A stretch of 64,000 nt of DNA, taken from Pelosinus sp. IPA-1. Lineage in GTDB: Bacteria > Bacillota > Negativicutes > DSM-13327. A program made the position numbers and the translations under genes. The DNA lies in NCBI RefSeq assembly GCF_030269905.1, contig NZ_BSVC01000001.1, positions 372,001-436,000 of the forward strand. The letters are read 5' to 3'. The notes beneath the pieces were generated by a model. The model was given only the letters and a program-made list of their open reading frames with translations. It made no database searches and was not told the DNA's origin. Shown here one piece after another: positions 32,491 through 41,458 of this stretch. How positions within the stretch are numbered: the stretch's first letter is position 1; every line of letters starts with the position of its first letter.

Positions 32491-34188
32491 ATGTTAGTTA
32501 CTTTTTCTTTTATTTTAGGATTAACCTTTTTAGCGTTTATGTTTTTTATCTTATTATTCTCAGCCATTAGTTTTGGCCTAGGGATGTCCTTAGTGCCATT
32601 ACATATATGGATGGCGACTATCTGTAGTCTGATTTTTGCCTATGGTATTACAACTTCTTATGATAAAAAAAACGCAAGCAAGACATTTGCCAATGTTGGA
32701 ATTAGTGCAATACTAATCATGGTTTTTCTTACGTATGTCAGCGGCATGTTTTATGATATATCCTATGATGGACAAGTTTATCATCAAGAGGCGGTGATTC
32801 AACTAGCGAATCACTGGAATCCATTTCAACAGTACTTGTTAAAAGAACAATCCCAATCTGCTATGTTACTAAATCATTATGCCAAAGGCCCTTGGGTGTA
32901 CGAAGCGGCCTTATATACAGTCACTGGGCAAATCGAGCAAAGCAAAGCTTTTAATTTCTTAGCAATGATAGCATCTTTTTTACTAACATTCTCAACAATG
33001 AAAGGTAGTAGTAAATGGAGTACCAAGCAATCTTCATTATTTAGCTTGTTATTGGCCTTAAATCCTGTAAGTATTTATCAGGCGTTAAGTTTTTATATAG
33101 ATGGACAGTTAGCGTCTTTAATGCTATGTTTGTTAGCTTTATCATATCGGATCTTTGTCCAATATGATAAATTCGTTTTAATTGGTTTTATTATGACAAT
33201 TGGCTTATTGGTTAATGTTAAATTTACTGGTATTGTTTATGCAATTGCTTGTATTGGTCTCTTAGGTGGATGGTTGTGGTTAAGTAAGAAGAAAAAAACT
33301 TGCAATGATCTTGGGAAAACAGCAATCATCGGGTTAATTTTAGGCATTTGTGTTATAGGCTATAATCCTTATATGACCAATAGTATTTTTTATGGGCATC
33401 CCTTTTATCCCCTATATGGTGCAGGTTCTAACTCTATGGATATTATGACGAGCAATTCACCAAAGAGCTTTTTACAGCTGAATGCAGCTCAGAAATTATA
33501 TGTTGCTAATTTTTCTATGTCCACAAATAAGTTTGATATAGAAGAGCCTCAAATAAAAATACCTTTTAGTGTAACCGCGCAAGAATTGAGGCCTTTTGTC
33601 TATGGAGCGGATATTCGTATTGGCGGTTTTGGACCTTGGTTTAGTGGTATGGTAGTAATTGGCGGCATCATATTGTTGTTGCTATTTATTTTTTCAAAGA
33701 AGGATGCTCTTTGTGGTGTAGGTTTTGTTATGAGTATTATGCTGACGGCCTTGATAAATCCTGAAGCTTGGTGGGCTAGATATGTACCTCAAATTTGGCT
33801 AGCGCTTATTTGCCTTGCAATCGTGGCTTGGTCTAGCAATCAAAAAGTAATACGGTATTTAGGGGGAGCGCTAGTCGGAGCTGCGGTAATAAATCTTGCT
33901 ATCATTACTTATCCCTATGCTCTTGGCAATTATTACTGCACCCAAGCTCTGCGTCAAGAACTAACTGAAATAGCCATGTATCATAACCCAATTAAGGTAC
34001 GTTTTGGCGAGTTTACGTCGAATTATGTTAGATTTGGCCAACATAATATTACTTATGTGGATGCTCCAGCAGATATTGCTGATATAAATATAGAAGTTCT
34101 TAGGTATAATTATTTGACAGCAGCAGCTAAAAAACAAGCTTTAGCAAGTATTTTTGTGTTGGGAAGGATGGACGAAAATGAAAAATAA
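32491..34188 (+). CDS. Polytopic membrane protein, GT-C glycosyltransferase-like
   Basis: The 565-residue protein has about a dozen predicted membrane helices. The first large loop after helix 3 contains YDISYDGQVYHQEAVIQLA, where acidic residues sit as in GT-C glycosyltransferases that use polyprenyl-phosphate sugars. No exact family can be named. A smaller C-terminal tail follows the last helix, and its end overlaps the next gene by 11 bases. Clustering with a UbiA-type enzyme suggests it transfers the lipid-linked sugar at the outer face of the inner membrane. Confidence 0.68.
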   Translation: MLVTFSFILGLTFLAFMFFILLFSAISFGLGMSLVPLHIWMATICSLIFAYGITTSYDKKNASKTFANVGISAILIMVFLTYVSGMFYDISYDGQVYHQEAVIQLANHWNPFQQYLLKEQSQSAMLLNHYAKGPWVYEAALYTVTGQIEQSKAFNFLAMIASFLLTFSTMKGSSKWSTKQSSLFSLLLALNPVSIYQALSFYIDGQLASLMLCLLALSYRIFVQYDKFVLIGFIMTIGLLVNVKFTGIVYAIACIGLLGGWLWLSKKKKTCNDLGKTAIIGLILGICVIGYNPYMTNSIFYGHPFYPLYGAGSNSMDIMTSNSPKSFLQLNAAQKLYVANFSMSTNKFDIEEPQIKIPFSVTAQELRPFVYGADIRIGGFGPWFSGMVVIGGIILLLLFIFSKKDALCGVGFVMSIMLTALINPEAWWARYVPQIWLALICLAIVAWSSNQKVIRYLGGALVGAAVINLAIITYPYALGNYYCTQALRQELTEIAMYHNPIKVRFGEFTSNYVRFGQHNITYVDAPADIADINIEVLRYNYLTAAAKKQALASIFVLGRMDENEK

Positions 34189-35734
34189 AAAAGGAATCCT
34201 AGTAGCATTGTTATTCCTGCTACTAGTTATTAATGTTCCAGTTTATGCGCAAACGATAATGTATGTCCCTTTTGATAATCGACCCGTTAGTTATGAGTAT
34301 GTTAAAGATACAGTAGAAAAAGGTGGATTTGAAATACTGGTTCCGCCTGAGGAGTATTTAGCAGCTAGAACAAGGAATGCTAATCCCGATCAATTATGGG
34401 AATGGGTATTTGCTCATGCAAAAGAAGCTGACAGAGTCGTTGTGTCAGCCGATGCTCTTATCTATGGTGGCTTAGTTGCCTCAAGAACTCATGAAATAGA
34501 CGAAGACATATTGCTAAAAAGGACAGAAAACTTTAAAAAACTAAAAAAACTTAACCCATCATTAAAGCTATATGTATTTAGTACCATTATGCGCAGCCCT
34601 CATGCATCTAGTGGCGGGGTTGAGCCAGCTTACTATGAAACATATGGCCCGGCAATTTTTCGTATTCATGCTTTGCGGGATAAAAGTGAAATACAAACAT
34701 TAACCCATCAAGAACAAGAGGAGTTAAAGGAACTCATTGCACAAGTCCCGACTGATGTAATGGTGAATTGGTTAAACCGACGTGATAAAAATTATGACGT
34801 GAATGTAAAGCTGATTCAGGAAGTAAAAGAAGATGTATTTAATTATTTGTTGCTTGGTCGTGATGATTGTTCGCCACTTTCTAGATCTCATCAAGAATCT
34901 AGATGGCTAGAAAAAGAAACGGCTGATTTACCTGCTAGTAAATATTTGTCCTTTCCTGGAGCGGATCAGCTAGGTATGGTCATGTTGGCTAGAGCAGCAA
35001 ATGACCTTACCTTTACTATACCTTCTGTAGCTGTCATCTATACACAAGGTGTTGGTGACCAGACGATTCCTTCTTATGAAGATACTCCTGTAGGAAAAAA
35101 TGTTCGTGATCATTTGATTGCAGCAGGATTTTTACCTTTACTTTCCGATAAAAAAGCGGATATGATTTTGGCAGTTAATACGCCTGCTGATGGTTGGACG
35201 AGGGAAGCAGGCGTGGAAGCAAATAAAGTAGAAGCAAATAAAGAAACGCTTGCTTTTGTTAAACAGATGCAAGCCTACTTGCTTGCTAAACGAAAAGTTG
35301 CCGTGGCAGATATCTCCTTTGCCAACGGATCAGATAATGCGCTATTATATGAAATGACGAAGAGTAAAATGTTGCCCCAGTTAGAATCCTATTCGGGCTG
35401 GAATACAGCTAGCAACACAATTGGTTATACCATTGGACAGGCGGCCTTTGCCCAGCGGATGACAACAGCCAATAAAAACAATCTGATAGCTATTCGTCTA
35501 CTAGATGATTGGGCCTATCAGGCAAATATACGTGGGGCACTTACGAAAGAAGTATTAACCCCCGCAGGACACAGTAATGTACAATTAGACGAAATGCTGC
35601 CTACTCTAACTAAGGATGCGACAGAGCGTATGCAAGCCTTTAGTATGCAAAATTTAAAAACCTTTTCGTTGAAACAGATAGAAGTTTCTTTTCCTTGGAA
35701 TCGCATGTTTGAGATAGACATTAAGGCAAAATAG
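34178..35734 (+). CDS. DUF4127-family secreted protein
   Basis: The 518-residue protein has a signal peptide (about 1-24, ending VPVYA) and the DUF4127 hallmark YVPFDNRPVSYEYV immediately after it, followed by ADRVVVSADALIYGGLVASR and LLGRDDCSPLSRSHQES. The function of the family is unknown. ATG 34178 is supported by GGAAGGA 9 bases upstream. It closes the six-gene cluster and is followed by repeat copy 2. It may act on an envelope glycan. Confidence 0.87.
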   Translation: MKNKKGILVALLFLLLVINVPVYAQTIMYVPFDNRPVSYEYVKDTVEKGGFEILVPPEEYLAARTRNANPDQLWEWVFAHAKEADRVVVSADALIYGGLVASRTHEIDEDILLKRTENFKKLKKLNPSLKLYVFSTIMRSPHASSGGVEPAYYETYGPAIFRIHALRDKSEIQTLTHQEQEELKELIAQVPTDVMVNWLNRRDKNYDVNVKLIQEVKEDVFNYLLLGRDDCSPLSRSHQESRWLEKETADLPASKYLSFPGADQLGMVMLARAANDLTFTIPSVAVIYTQGVGDQTIPSYEDTPVGKNVRDHLIAAGFLPLLSDKKADMILAVNTPADGWTREAGVEANKVEANKETLAFVKQMQAYLLAKRKVAVADISFANGSDNALLYEMTKSKMLPQLESYSGWNTASNTIGYTIGQAAFAQRMTTANKNNLIAIRLLDDWAYQANIRGALTKEVLTPAGHSNVQLDEMLPTLTKDATERMQAFSMQNLKTFSLKQIEVSFPWNRMFEIDIKAK

Positions 35735-35739
35735 TAATT

Positions 35740-35847
35740 ATAAGAAAAGACTTGGCTTGTGCCAAGTCCTCGGACGCAGGCAGAAGCCTTAGTCGTTCTT
35801 ACTTGGAATCAAGAAAGTGTTATACTTTCTGATTCCGTAAAATAAGA
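35740..35847 (+). repeat. 108-bp structured repeat, copy 2
   Basis: About 94 percent identical to 20270-20377 and in the same orientation. The first hairpin stem is unchanged and two of the six differences fall in its loop (TTAG versus TTGT). One change turns a G-T wobble of the third arm into a G-C pair. It lies 5 bases after the DUF4127 stop and immediately before a terminator, so here it cannot be a leader of a downstream gene. Confidence 0.8.
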
Positions 35848-35889
35848 AAGAGATCAGTGGATATCAAAATCTGCTGATCTCTTTCTATT
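35847..35889. terminator. Terminator between convergent operons
   Basis: AAAGAGATCAG (35847-35857) pairs perfectly with CTGATCTCTTT (35874-35884), with T-rich flank. It serves the DUF4127 operon and possibly the convergent response regulator gene. Confidence 0.75.
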
Positions 35890-35920
35890 ATTCTGTGTTT
35901 ATTAAGAAGAAGGGGTTATT

Positions 35921-36850
35921 TTAGTGTCTTTTTTTTGACTCAAGAAACAATACTCTTACAAACTTTTTTATATTAATGTGTGTATTACCAATCGAAGGCT
36001 TACTATTATTTTGTAAGTTGAGCATTATTTTTCTCACTTCGGTAAAATCAAAAAACTTTGGAGCGTATTCTTCAAAACTAGGATTAGTATAATCAGTAAC
36101 GCCAAGAGATGCTAAGTGAGTGAGTCCTTGGAAGATTGTTCTTCGTACTCGTTGTTCCATGGCTTTAGATTCCTTCTTTATGTCATTTAGATCTGAAATT
36201 TCTGCACCTAGCTTTTTTATTGCTACGCTGGTGAAAATTTCTTTTAAGGAAGGGAGTTCATGTTCAAGAGGGTGTTCACTTTCATATTGATATAAAAAGT
36301 CCAACATGCCTAATAAATCATTACTGCCACTTTCGCCAATCATTCCCAATTCAGCAAGCAGGTATTGACCTGAGGTACTTACGATATTTTTGGTTGGCGT
36401 AACTGGTGCTGTGTTACTATGGATAATTTTTTCTGAACTTAGCACATTTAAATTCTTTTCAATATTGCATATCACATTTTGTAGTCGAATGTGTTCTGTC
36501 ACATTTTGAATGATACTGATTACCTCAAGCCGATTAATCGGTTTCGTAATATAGTAATGCACACCAAGAGAATAGGCATTACCAATCATCTCCTTATCCT
36601 CCACTTGAGAAAGCATAATGATTTTACCATGGAAGGTAGGTGTCAATTCACGAACCGTTTGAATTCCATCTCTTATCGGCATTAATAAATCAATAAGCAA
36701 GATATCAACTGCTTTGATGGTTAACAATTTTCCATCGATAGCAGCACCATTTTCTGCTTCACCGACTACTTCTCCGAGATCATAATCTTCTATTATTTCT
36801 GCCAACATAGATCGGATTGCTTCATCATCATCAACAATAAAAAAACGCAT
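35921..36850 (-). CDS. GlnL/YcbB-like response regulator
   Basis: The 309-residue protein has a receiver domain (1-120; acidic D7-D9, phosphoacceptor D54 in LLIDLLMP, lysine in YITKPINR) and a C-terminal helical YcbB-type DNA-binding region (about 150-300, with EQRVRRTIFQGLTHLASLG and NPSFEEYAPKFFDF). In Bacillus subtilis the GlnK/GlnL pair controls glutamine uptake and glutaminase. The gene follows the kinase gene by 4 bases and faces away from a DctA/GltP-type transporter, the likely target. Confidence 0.85.
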   Translation of the reverse strand: MRFFIVDDDEAIRSMLAEIIEDYDLGEVVGEAENGAAIDGKLLTIKAVDILLIDLLMPIRDGIQTVRELTPTFHGKIIMLSQVEDKEMIGNAYSLGVHYYITKPINRLEVISIIQNVTEHIRLQNVICNIEKNLNVLSSEKIIHSNTAPVTPTKNIVSTSGQYLLAELGMIGESGSNDLLGMLDFLYQYESEHPLEHELPSLKEIFTSVAIKKLGAEISDLNDIKKESKAMEQRVRRTIFQGLTHLASLGVTDYTNPSFEEYAPKFFDFTEVRKIMLNLQNNSKPSIGNTHINIKKFVRVLFLESKKRH

Positions 36851-36854
36851 TGTA

Positions 36855-38144
36855 TTATCCTTCCTTTATTACACTGTGTAGTGGTAGTTGTATGGTGAAA
36901 ACCGTTTTATCATTAGGAATATCTTCTAGTGCAATACTGCCTTGCAGGCTATTTGCTAAATCTTTAATATAAGGCAAGCCCATACCAGTTGAGGGATTAC
37001 CTGTTAGATCAAACTTAGTTGTATAGCCAGGTTTGAAAATAAGACTCCTTTTTTTTGGTGGGATGCCTGGTCCAGTATCGGTCACACGAAATACTATATT
37101 TTCGTTGATGCTATAAATAGACAGTTTGATTAAACCAGAGTCTTTAATGGCCTCTACAGCATTGGAAACCAAATTGTTCACAAGTGATAAAACAGTATAG
37201 ACATGTAATGGTGGTAGCAAATCTTCAACCTGTAAATCAAAGGTAATTGTCTTGTGTAAGGAGCGAGCATATTTTTGGTGTGATTGTATAATAATCTCCG
37301 CCAGTTCGGAGGCCGTCATATAGTCATGTAATTTCTTTTCCGAGATTAACTGGGTAAGGCTGGCATAGATACGTTGATTATCTTTTTTGATTTCATGTAC
37401 TTGACCAGCAATTCCTAATAGGGTTTGTGCTAATTGATTCTGATTGATTGGCATGTGGTTGTCCTGTAAATCCTTATAGAGATTATAACAATCTCGCGTG
37501 ATATTTTCTGCATTTTGTAGGGATTTTCTAACGTGAATGCCTTCTTCGTAGAGAGCAGAAATAAGCATCAGTAGATGCTTATTTTGCTCTCTTTGTTGCT
37601 CTGCTGCTAGTTCTGCATGACGTAAATTTATGATAAAAAAGAAACTTAAAATAAAAAAACTGCGAATAACAGCAATAATTAAAATTTTACTGATAATGGG
37701 AAAAGCAATGATATCCGTTGCACTGGAATAGGTCAGTGAAAGCATAAGTTCCAGCATACTAGCGGTGATTTCAGCAATAATGGATAATAGTCCAATACCC
37801 AGCGGTTGGTTATATAAATCATGGGCTTTCGTCAATTGAAAAATAAGAGAATATACTACGTAATAAAAAAATGCTGGAATATGAAGCAGAAAACTAGAGG
37901 CGATGGTACTATCAATAGTAATCCAGTCCAATGCCATGCGAAAAACTAGAACGGACAATCCGACTAATAATCCGGAAAATACGAAGGAGGTATTGCGCTG
38001 CCATAATAAAAAAAATAAAAATGCCGGTGATCCGAAACTAACGCGAAAGGAACTAAATTCACTGTCAAAGGGATAAAACTTAAGTTCACCAGCTAAGGGA
38101 ACAATTAGAACCATTAACAAAAGAGCAAACCATTTTTTTTTCAT
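36855..38144 (-). CDS. GlnK-like membrane sensor histidine kinase
   Basis: The 429-residue kinase has about six N-terminal membrane helices (1-185), a coiled-coil linker and an HATPase domain with NNLVSNAVEAIKDSG, VTDTGPGIPPKKRS and GMGLPYIKDLANSL. The phosphoacceptor histidine is not obvious; H in EEGIHVRKSLQNAEN is a candidate. AAGGAAGG precedes the ATG. It resembles B. subtilis GlnK (YcbA) in layout. It probably senses an amino acid or dicarboxylate at the membrane. Confidence 0.83.
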   Translation of the reverse strand: MKKKWFALLLMVLIVPLAGELKFYPFDSEFSSFRVSFGSPAFLFFLLWQRNTSFVFSGLLVGLSVLVFRMALDWITIDSTIASSFLLHIPAFFYYVVYSLIFQLTKAHDLYNQPLGIGLLSIIAEITASMLELMLSLTYSSATDIIAFPIISKILIIAVIRSFFILSFFFIINLRHAELAAEQQREQNKHLLMLISALYEEGIHVRKSLQNAENITRDCYNLYKDLQDNHMPINQNQLAQTLLGIAGQVHEIKKDNQRIYASLTQLISEKKLHDYMTASELAEIIIQSHQKYARSLHKTITFDLQVEDLLPPLHVYTVLSLVNNLVSNAVEAIKDSGLIKLSIYSINENIVFRVTDTGPGIPPKKRSLIFKPGYTTKFDLTGNPSTGMGLPYIKDLANSLQGSIALEDIPNDKTVFTIQLPLHSVIKEG

Positions 38145-38259
38145 TAGATACCTTCCTTAGAGGAGAATCATGATGCGTGTAATTACAGCTACTGTGAGTT
38201 ATATTGTATTACAGTCGATCTATTTATACATTATACAGAATAACAGAAAAAAATGTAGC

Positions 38260-38346
38260 CTTCTACAATTTTTTTTAAAATTTTCAGAAAGTTTGTAGGT
38301 TTATCTCGGATTATATAGGTTGTGTGATAAATTTGAATTGTAGAAG
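38260..38346. promoter_or_regulatory. Paired inverted elements between kinase and symporter genes
   Basis: CTTCTACAATT (38260-38270) and AATTGTAGAAG (38336-38346) are perfect reverse complements 65 bases apart in the divergent intergenic region. They may be two binding sites of the adjacent response regulator in opposite orientation. Confidence 0.45.
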
Positions 38347-38413
38347 TTGTCTCATAGATTCGCAAGCAATATTTTTTCCATCATACCAAAGATTATAGAG
38401 AGGAAGATGAAAA

Positions 38414-39679
38414 ATGAAGAAAATTAAGTTTGGTTTAGGAACACAGATTCTCATTGGACTTATATTAGGGGTTGCAGTAGGCGCTGCTTTTTATGGAGAT
38501 CCGGCAATTGAAGGATATCTGAAACCCATAGGCGATATGTTCATCCGGTTGATTAAAATGATTGTGGTACCAATTGTCGTGTCCTCGCTGGTAGTTGGGA
38601 TTGCAGGCGTTGGTGATGCAAAGAAATTGGGGAAAATAGGCGGTAAAACCATTCTTTTCTTTGAAGTCGTGACTACGATTGCCATCGTTATGGGGCTTAT
38701 CATTGCAAATGTTGTCAAACCAGGAATTGGTATTGAGAACATCGGTAGTCTTGCTAAGACGAATATTGCCAGTTATGTAAATACTGCAGAAAGTGCAGGC
38801 CATCATAGTTTTGCTGATACCTTTGTCAATGTTGTTCCTACGAATGTGTTTGACGTACTTGCGAAAGGCGATATGCTTGCTATTATATTCTTTTCCGTTA
38901 TGTTTGGCTTAGGTCTTGCTTCTATTGGCGAGAAAGGCAAAACGGTTCTCAAGCTTTGTGAAGGCGTAATGGAAACCATGTTTTGGGTAACGAATCAAGT
39001 TATGAAATTTGCACCATTTGGCGTGTTTGCCCTCATTGGCTCTACTGTTGCTAAATTTGGTTTAAATTCATTGATTCCCTTAGGGAAACTTGTCATCACA
39101 GTGTATGGTGCTATGATATTGTTTGTCTTTTTGGTACTTGGTGTAATTGCTAAGCTTTACGGACTCAATATCATAAACTTCATTAAAGTACTAAAAGATG
39201 AACTAATTCTTGCCTATACGACAGCAAGTTCAGAAGCTGTTCTGCCTAATATCATGCAAAAGATGGAAAAGATGGGCTGTCCTAAAGCGATTACTTCCTT
39301 TGTCATCCCGACAGGATATTCTTTTAATTTGACTGGTTCTACCCTTTATCAGGCAATTGCGGCTATATTTCTAGCGCAATTATATGGAATTGATTTACCG
39401 ATTAGCACCCAAATTAACTTAATGTTGGTACTGATGCTTACCTCTAAGGGCATAGCAGGTGTACCAGGTGTTTCCTTTGTTGTATTATTAGCGACTCTCG
39501 GCAGCGTAGGTATTCCTGCAGAAGGATTAGCTTTTATTGCTGGTGTTGACCGTTTTATGGATATGGCAAGGACAGTTGTTAATGTTATCGGTAACGCATT
39601 AGCTGCTGTAGTCATTTCTAAATGGGAAAAGCAGTATGATATTCAAAAAGAAGAAGAAGTGCTGCGGAAAATTGCTTAA
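38414..39679 (+). CDS. Dicarboxylate/amino acid:cation symporter (DctA/GltP family)
   Basis: The 421-residue transporter imports glutamate, aspartate or C4-dicarboxylates with sodium or protons. Family motifs are VVPIVVSSLVVGIAGVGDAK, the serine-rich TTASSEAVLPNIMQKME, and FVIPTGYSFNLTGSTLYQA. The exact substrate cannot be read. GAGAGGAAGATG precedes the ATG. The divergent GlnKL-like system suggests substrate-induced expression. A large terminator hairpin follows. Confidence 0.93.
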   Translation: MKKIKFGLGTQILIGLILGVAVGAAFYGDPAIEGYLKPIGDMFIRLIKMIVVPIVVSSLVVGIAGVGDAKKLGKIGGKTILFFEVVTTIAIVMGLIIANVVKPGIGIENIGSLAKTNIASYVNTAESAGHHSFADTFVNVVPTNVFDVLAKGDMLAIIFFSVMFGLGLASIGEKGKTVLKLCEGVMETMFWVTNQVMKFAPFGVFALIGSTVAKFGLNSLIPLGKLVITVYGAMILFVFLVLGVIAKLYGLNIINFIKVLKDELILAYTTASSEAVLPNIMQKMEKMGCPKAITSFVIPTGYSFNLTGSTLYQAIAAIFLAQLYGIDLPISTQINLMLVLMLTSKGIAGVPGVSFVVLLATLGSVGIPAEGLAFIAGVDRFMDMARTVVNVIGNALAAVVISKWEKQYDIQKEEEVLRKIA

Positions 39680-39697
39680 ATCACTGGTTTAGGTTCA

Positions 39698-39759
39698 AGG
39701 GGGTCGGATAATTCCAATGTTTTATATACATTGGAATTGTCCTACCGTCGCCCTTTTTC
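39698..39759 (+). terminator. Long terminator hairpin after the symporter gene
   Basis: The inner stem AATTCCAATGT (39710-39720) with ACATTGGAATT (39728-39738) is perfect. It extends outward, with bulges, to AAGGGGG and CGCCCTTTTT, giving a T-run at the end. Confidence 0.8.
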
Positions 39760-39979
39760 TGAAAGAAAGGATATTGTTTATAAAGAGTGCCGTTAAACCT
39801 GATGACGATAGGTAGCATTGCAACATTTCGTGGGGTCTTGATACAATCAAAATTTTTTCGTCGCATAATGTATACAAAATACTATATACATTATGCGGGA
39901 GTTATTTCAACCTAAACTAAATATTGAGAACCTTTTTAGGCTATTCTTCATTTTTCATAAAATATTTAATAGGAGGTAT

Positions 39980-41389
39980 ATGTGTTTGAATCATAAAGGA
40001 GTACGAGGTTTAATATGTATTTTTATTGGATTGATCATTTGGTTCAGTCCCATTCCTGAAGGTATAAAACCGGCAGCGTGGCACCTATTAGCTGTATTTA
40101 CAGCGACTATAGTAGCCTTCATTTTGCAGCCAGTAGCTATCGGTACGGCATCAATCATTGGATTAACGACGGTGGTTATTACCCGTGTTCTTACCCCTGG
40201 ACAAGCTCTTGAGGGGTTTAGCAATACAGTAATTTGGCTCATTGTGGCGGCGTTTATGTTTGCCAAGGGCTTTATTAAAACCGGCCTTGGTCGGCGCATT
40301 GCATATATTCTAATGAACAAATTTGGTGATAGTACTTTAAAATTGGCCTACACTATGGCTGCAACGGACTTTATCGCAGCACCATTTACCCCGTCTAACA
40401 CTGCACGAGGGGGCGGAATTATTTATCCGATTACCCGTAGTTTGTGTACAGCATTTGAATCTGAACCTGGTGCTACAGCTGGTAAAGTAGGGAAATTTTT
40501 ATTATTTAGTGCATACAATAGCGTTGTTATCTCAGCATCTGTTTTTTTGACTGGTGCATCGAATAATGTAGTTGTTATGAAGTTAACTCAGGAGTTATTT
40601 GGACAAACCATAACTTGGTCTCAATGGTTTATGGCTTGTATAGTACCAGGCATAGTTTGTACTATTCTTATACCATACATCTTGTATAAAATTTATCCGC
40701 CAGAATTGAAAAAAACACCAGAAGCTAAAGAAATGGCACGAAAAGAATTAATTAGTATGGGTGCCATGAGTCGAAGTGAAAAATTACTTTTATTAATTTT
40801 TAGTGGTGCTCTTGTTCTTTGGGCTACTAGTAGCATTACAGGTCTTGATTCAGCTTTTGTAGCTCTTTTGGGGTTATCCTTCATGCTTATTACTAATGTT
40901 CTCAATTGGGATGATGTTTTGGGTGAGAAAGGTGCTTGGGATGTGCTCATTTGGATGGGCGTTTTAGTTAACATGGCAGCATATCTTGCAAAGCTAGGTC
41001 TTATCACTTGGTTTGCCAAGCTTGTAGGAGCCCAATTGGTAGGGATTTCTTGGTTTACAGTGCTTATTGTTTTAAGTATTGTTTATACTTTTATCCATTA
41101 TGGATTTGCCAGTAATACGGCACATGTGATGGCTCTTTTTAGTGCTTTTGCAACTGTTGCAGTAGCTGCTGGTGCCCCAGTGGTCCTAACCGCTATTCTT
41201 TTGGGGGTATTTGCAAATACATGCTCAACTTTGACTCATTACGCTTGTGGAGTTTCACCGATTTTCTTCGGCTCCGGTTACATTAGCCAAGGTGAGTGGT
41301 GGCGCATTGGTTTTCTTCTTTCTGTACTACATTTGGTAATATGGTTAGGGATTGGTGTGCCTTGGATGAAGGTTATTGGCATTTGGTAA
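39980..41389 (+). CDS. DASS-family (SLC13) anion/dicarboxylate transporter
   Basis: The 469-residue protein has about 12 membrane helices and the divalent anion:sodium symporter pattern, including IGTASIIGLTTVVITRVLTP, TPSNTARGGGIIYPI near residue 140 and THYACGVSPIFFGSGYIS near the end. AGGAGG at 39971-39976 supports either ATG 39980 (3 bases away) or TTG 39986 (9 bases away); an upstream ATG at 39893 has no site. With aspartase directly downstream, the cargo is probably fumarate, succinate, malate or aspartate. Confidence 0.9.
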   Translation: MCLNHKGVRGLICIFIGLIIWFSPIPEGIKPAAWHLLAVFTATIVAFILQPVAIGTASIIGLTTVVITRVLTPGQALEGFSNTVIWLIVAAFMFAKGFIKTGLGRRIAYILMNKFGDSTLKLAYTMAATDFIAAPFTPSNTARGGGIIYPITRSLCTAFESEPGATAGKVGKFLLFSAYNSVVISASVFLTGASNNVVVMKLTQELFGQTITWSQWFMACIVPGIVCTILIPYILYKIYPPELKKTPEAKEMARKELISMGAMSRSEKLLLLIFSGALVLWATSSITGLDSAFVALLGLSFMLITNVLNWDDVLGEKGAWDVLIWMGVLVNMAAYLAKLGLITWFAKLVGAQLVGISWFTVLIVLSIVYTFIHYGFASNTAHVMALFSAFATVAVAAGAPVVLTAILLGVFANTCSTLTHYACGVSPIFFGSGYISQGEWWRIGFLLSVLHLVIWLGIGVPWMKVIGIW

Positions 41390-41458
41390 ACTTTTGTAAT
41401 TGTTTACCAGTTAAAAATAAATAAGAATAACTTTATTAAATTATAGGGGGAAATAATT

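Noticed and set aside
41385-41408. GGTAAAC/GTTTACC inverted repeat after the DASS transporter gene
   Set aside because: Short stem without a T-run inside a probable operon with aspA; not a convincing terminator.
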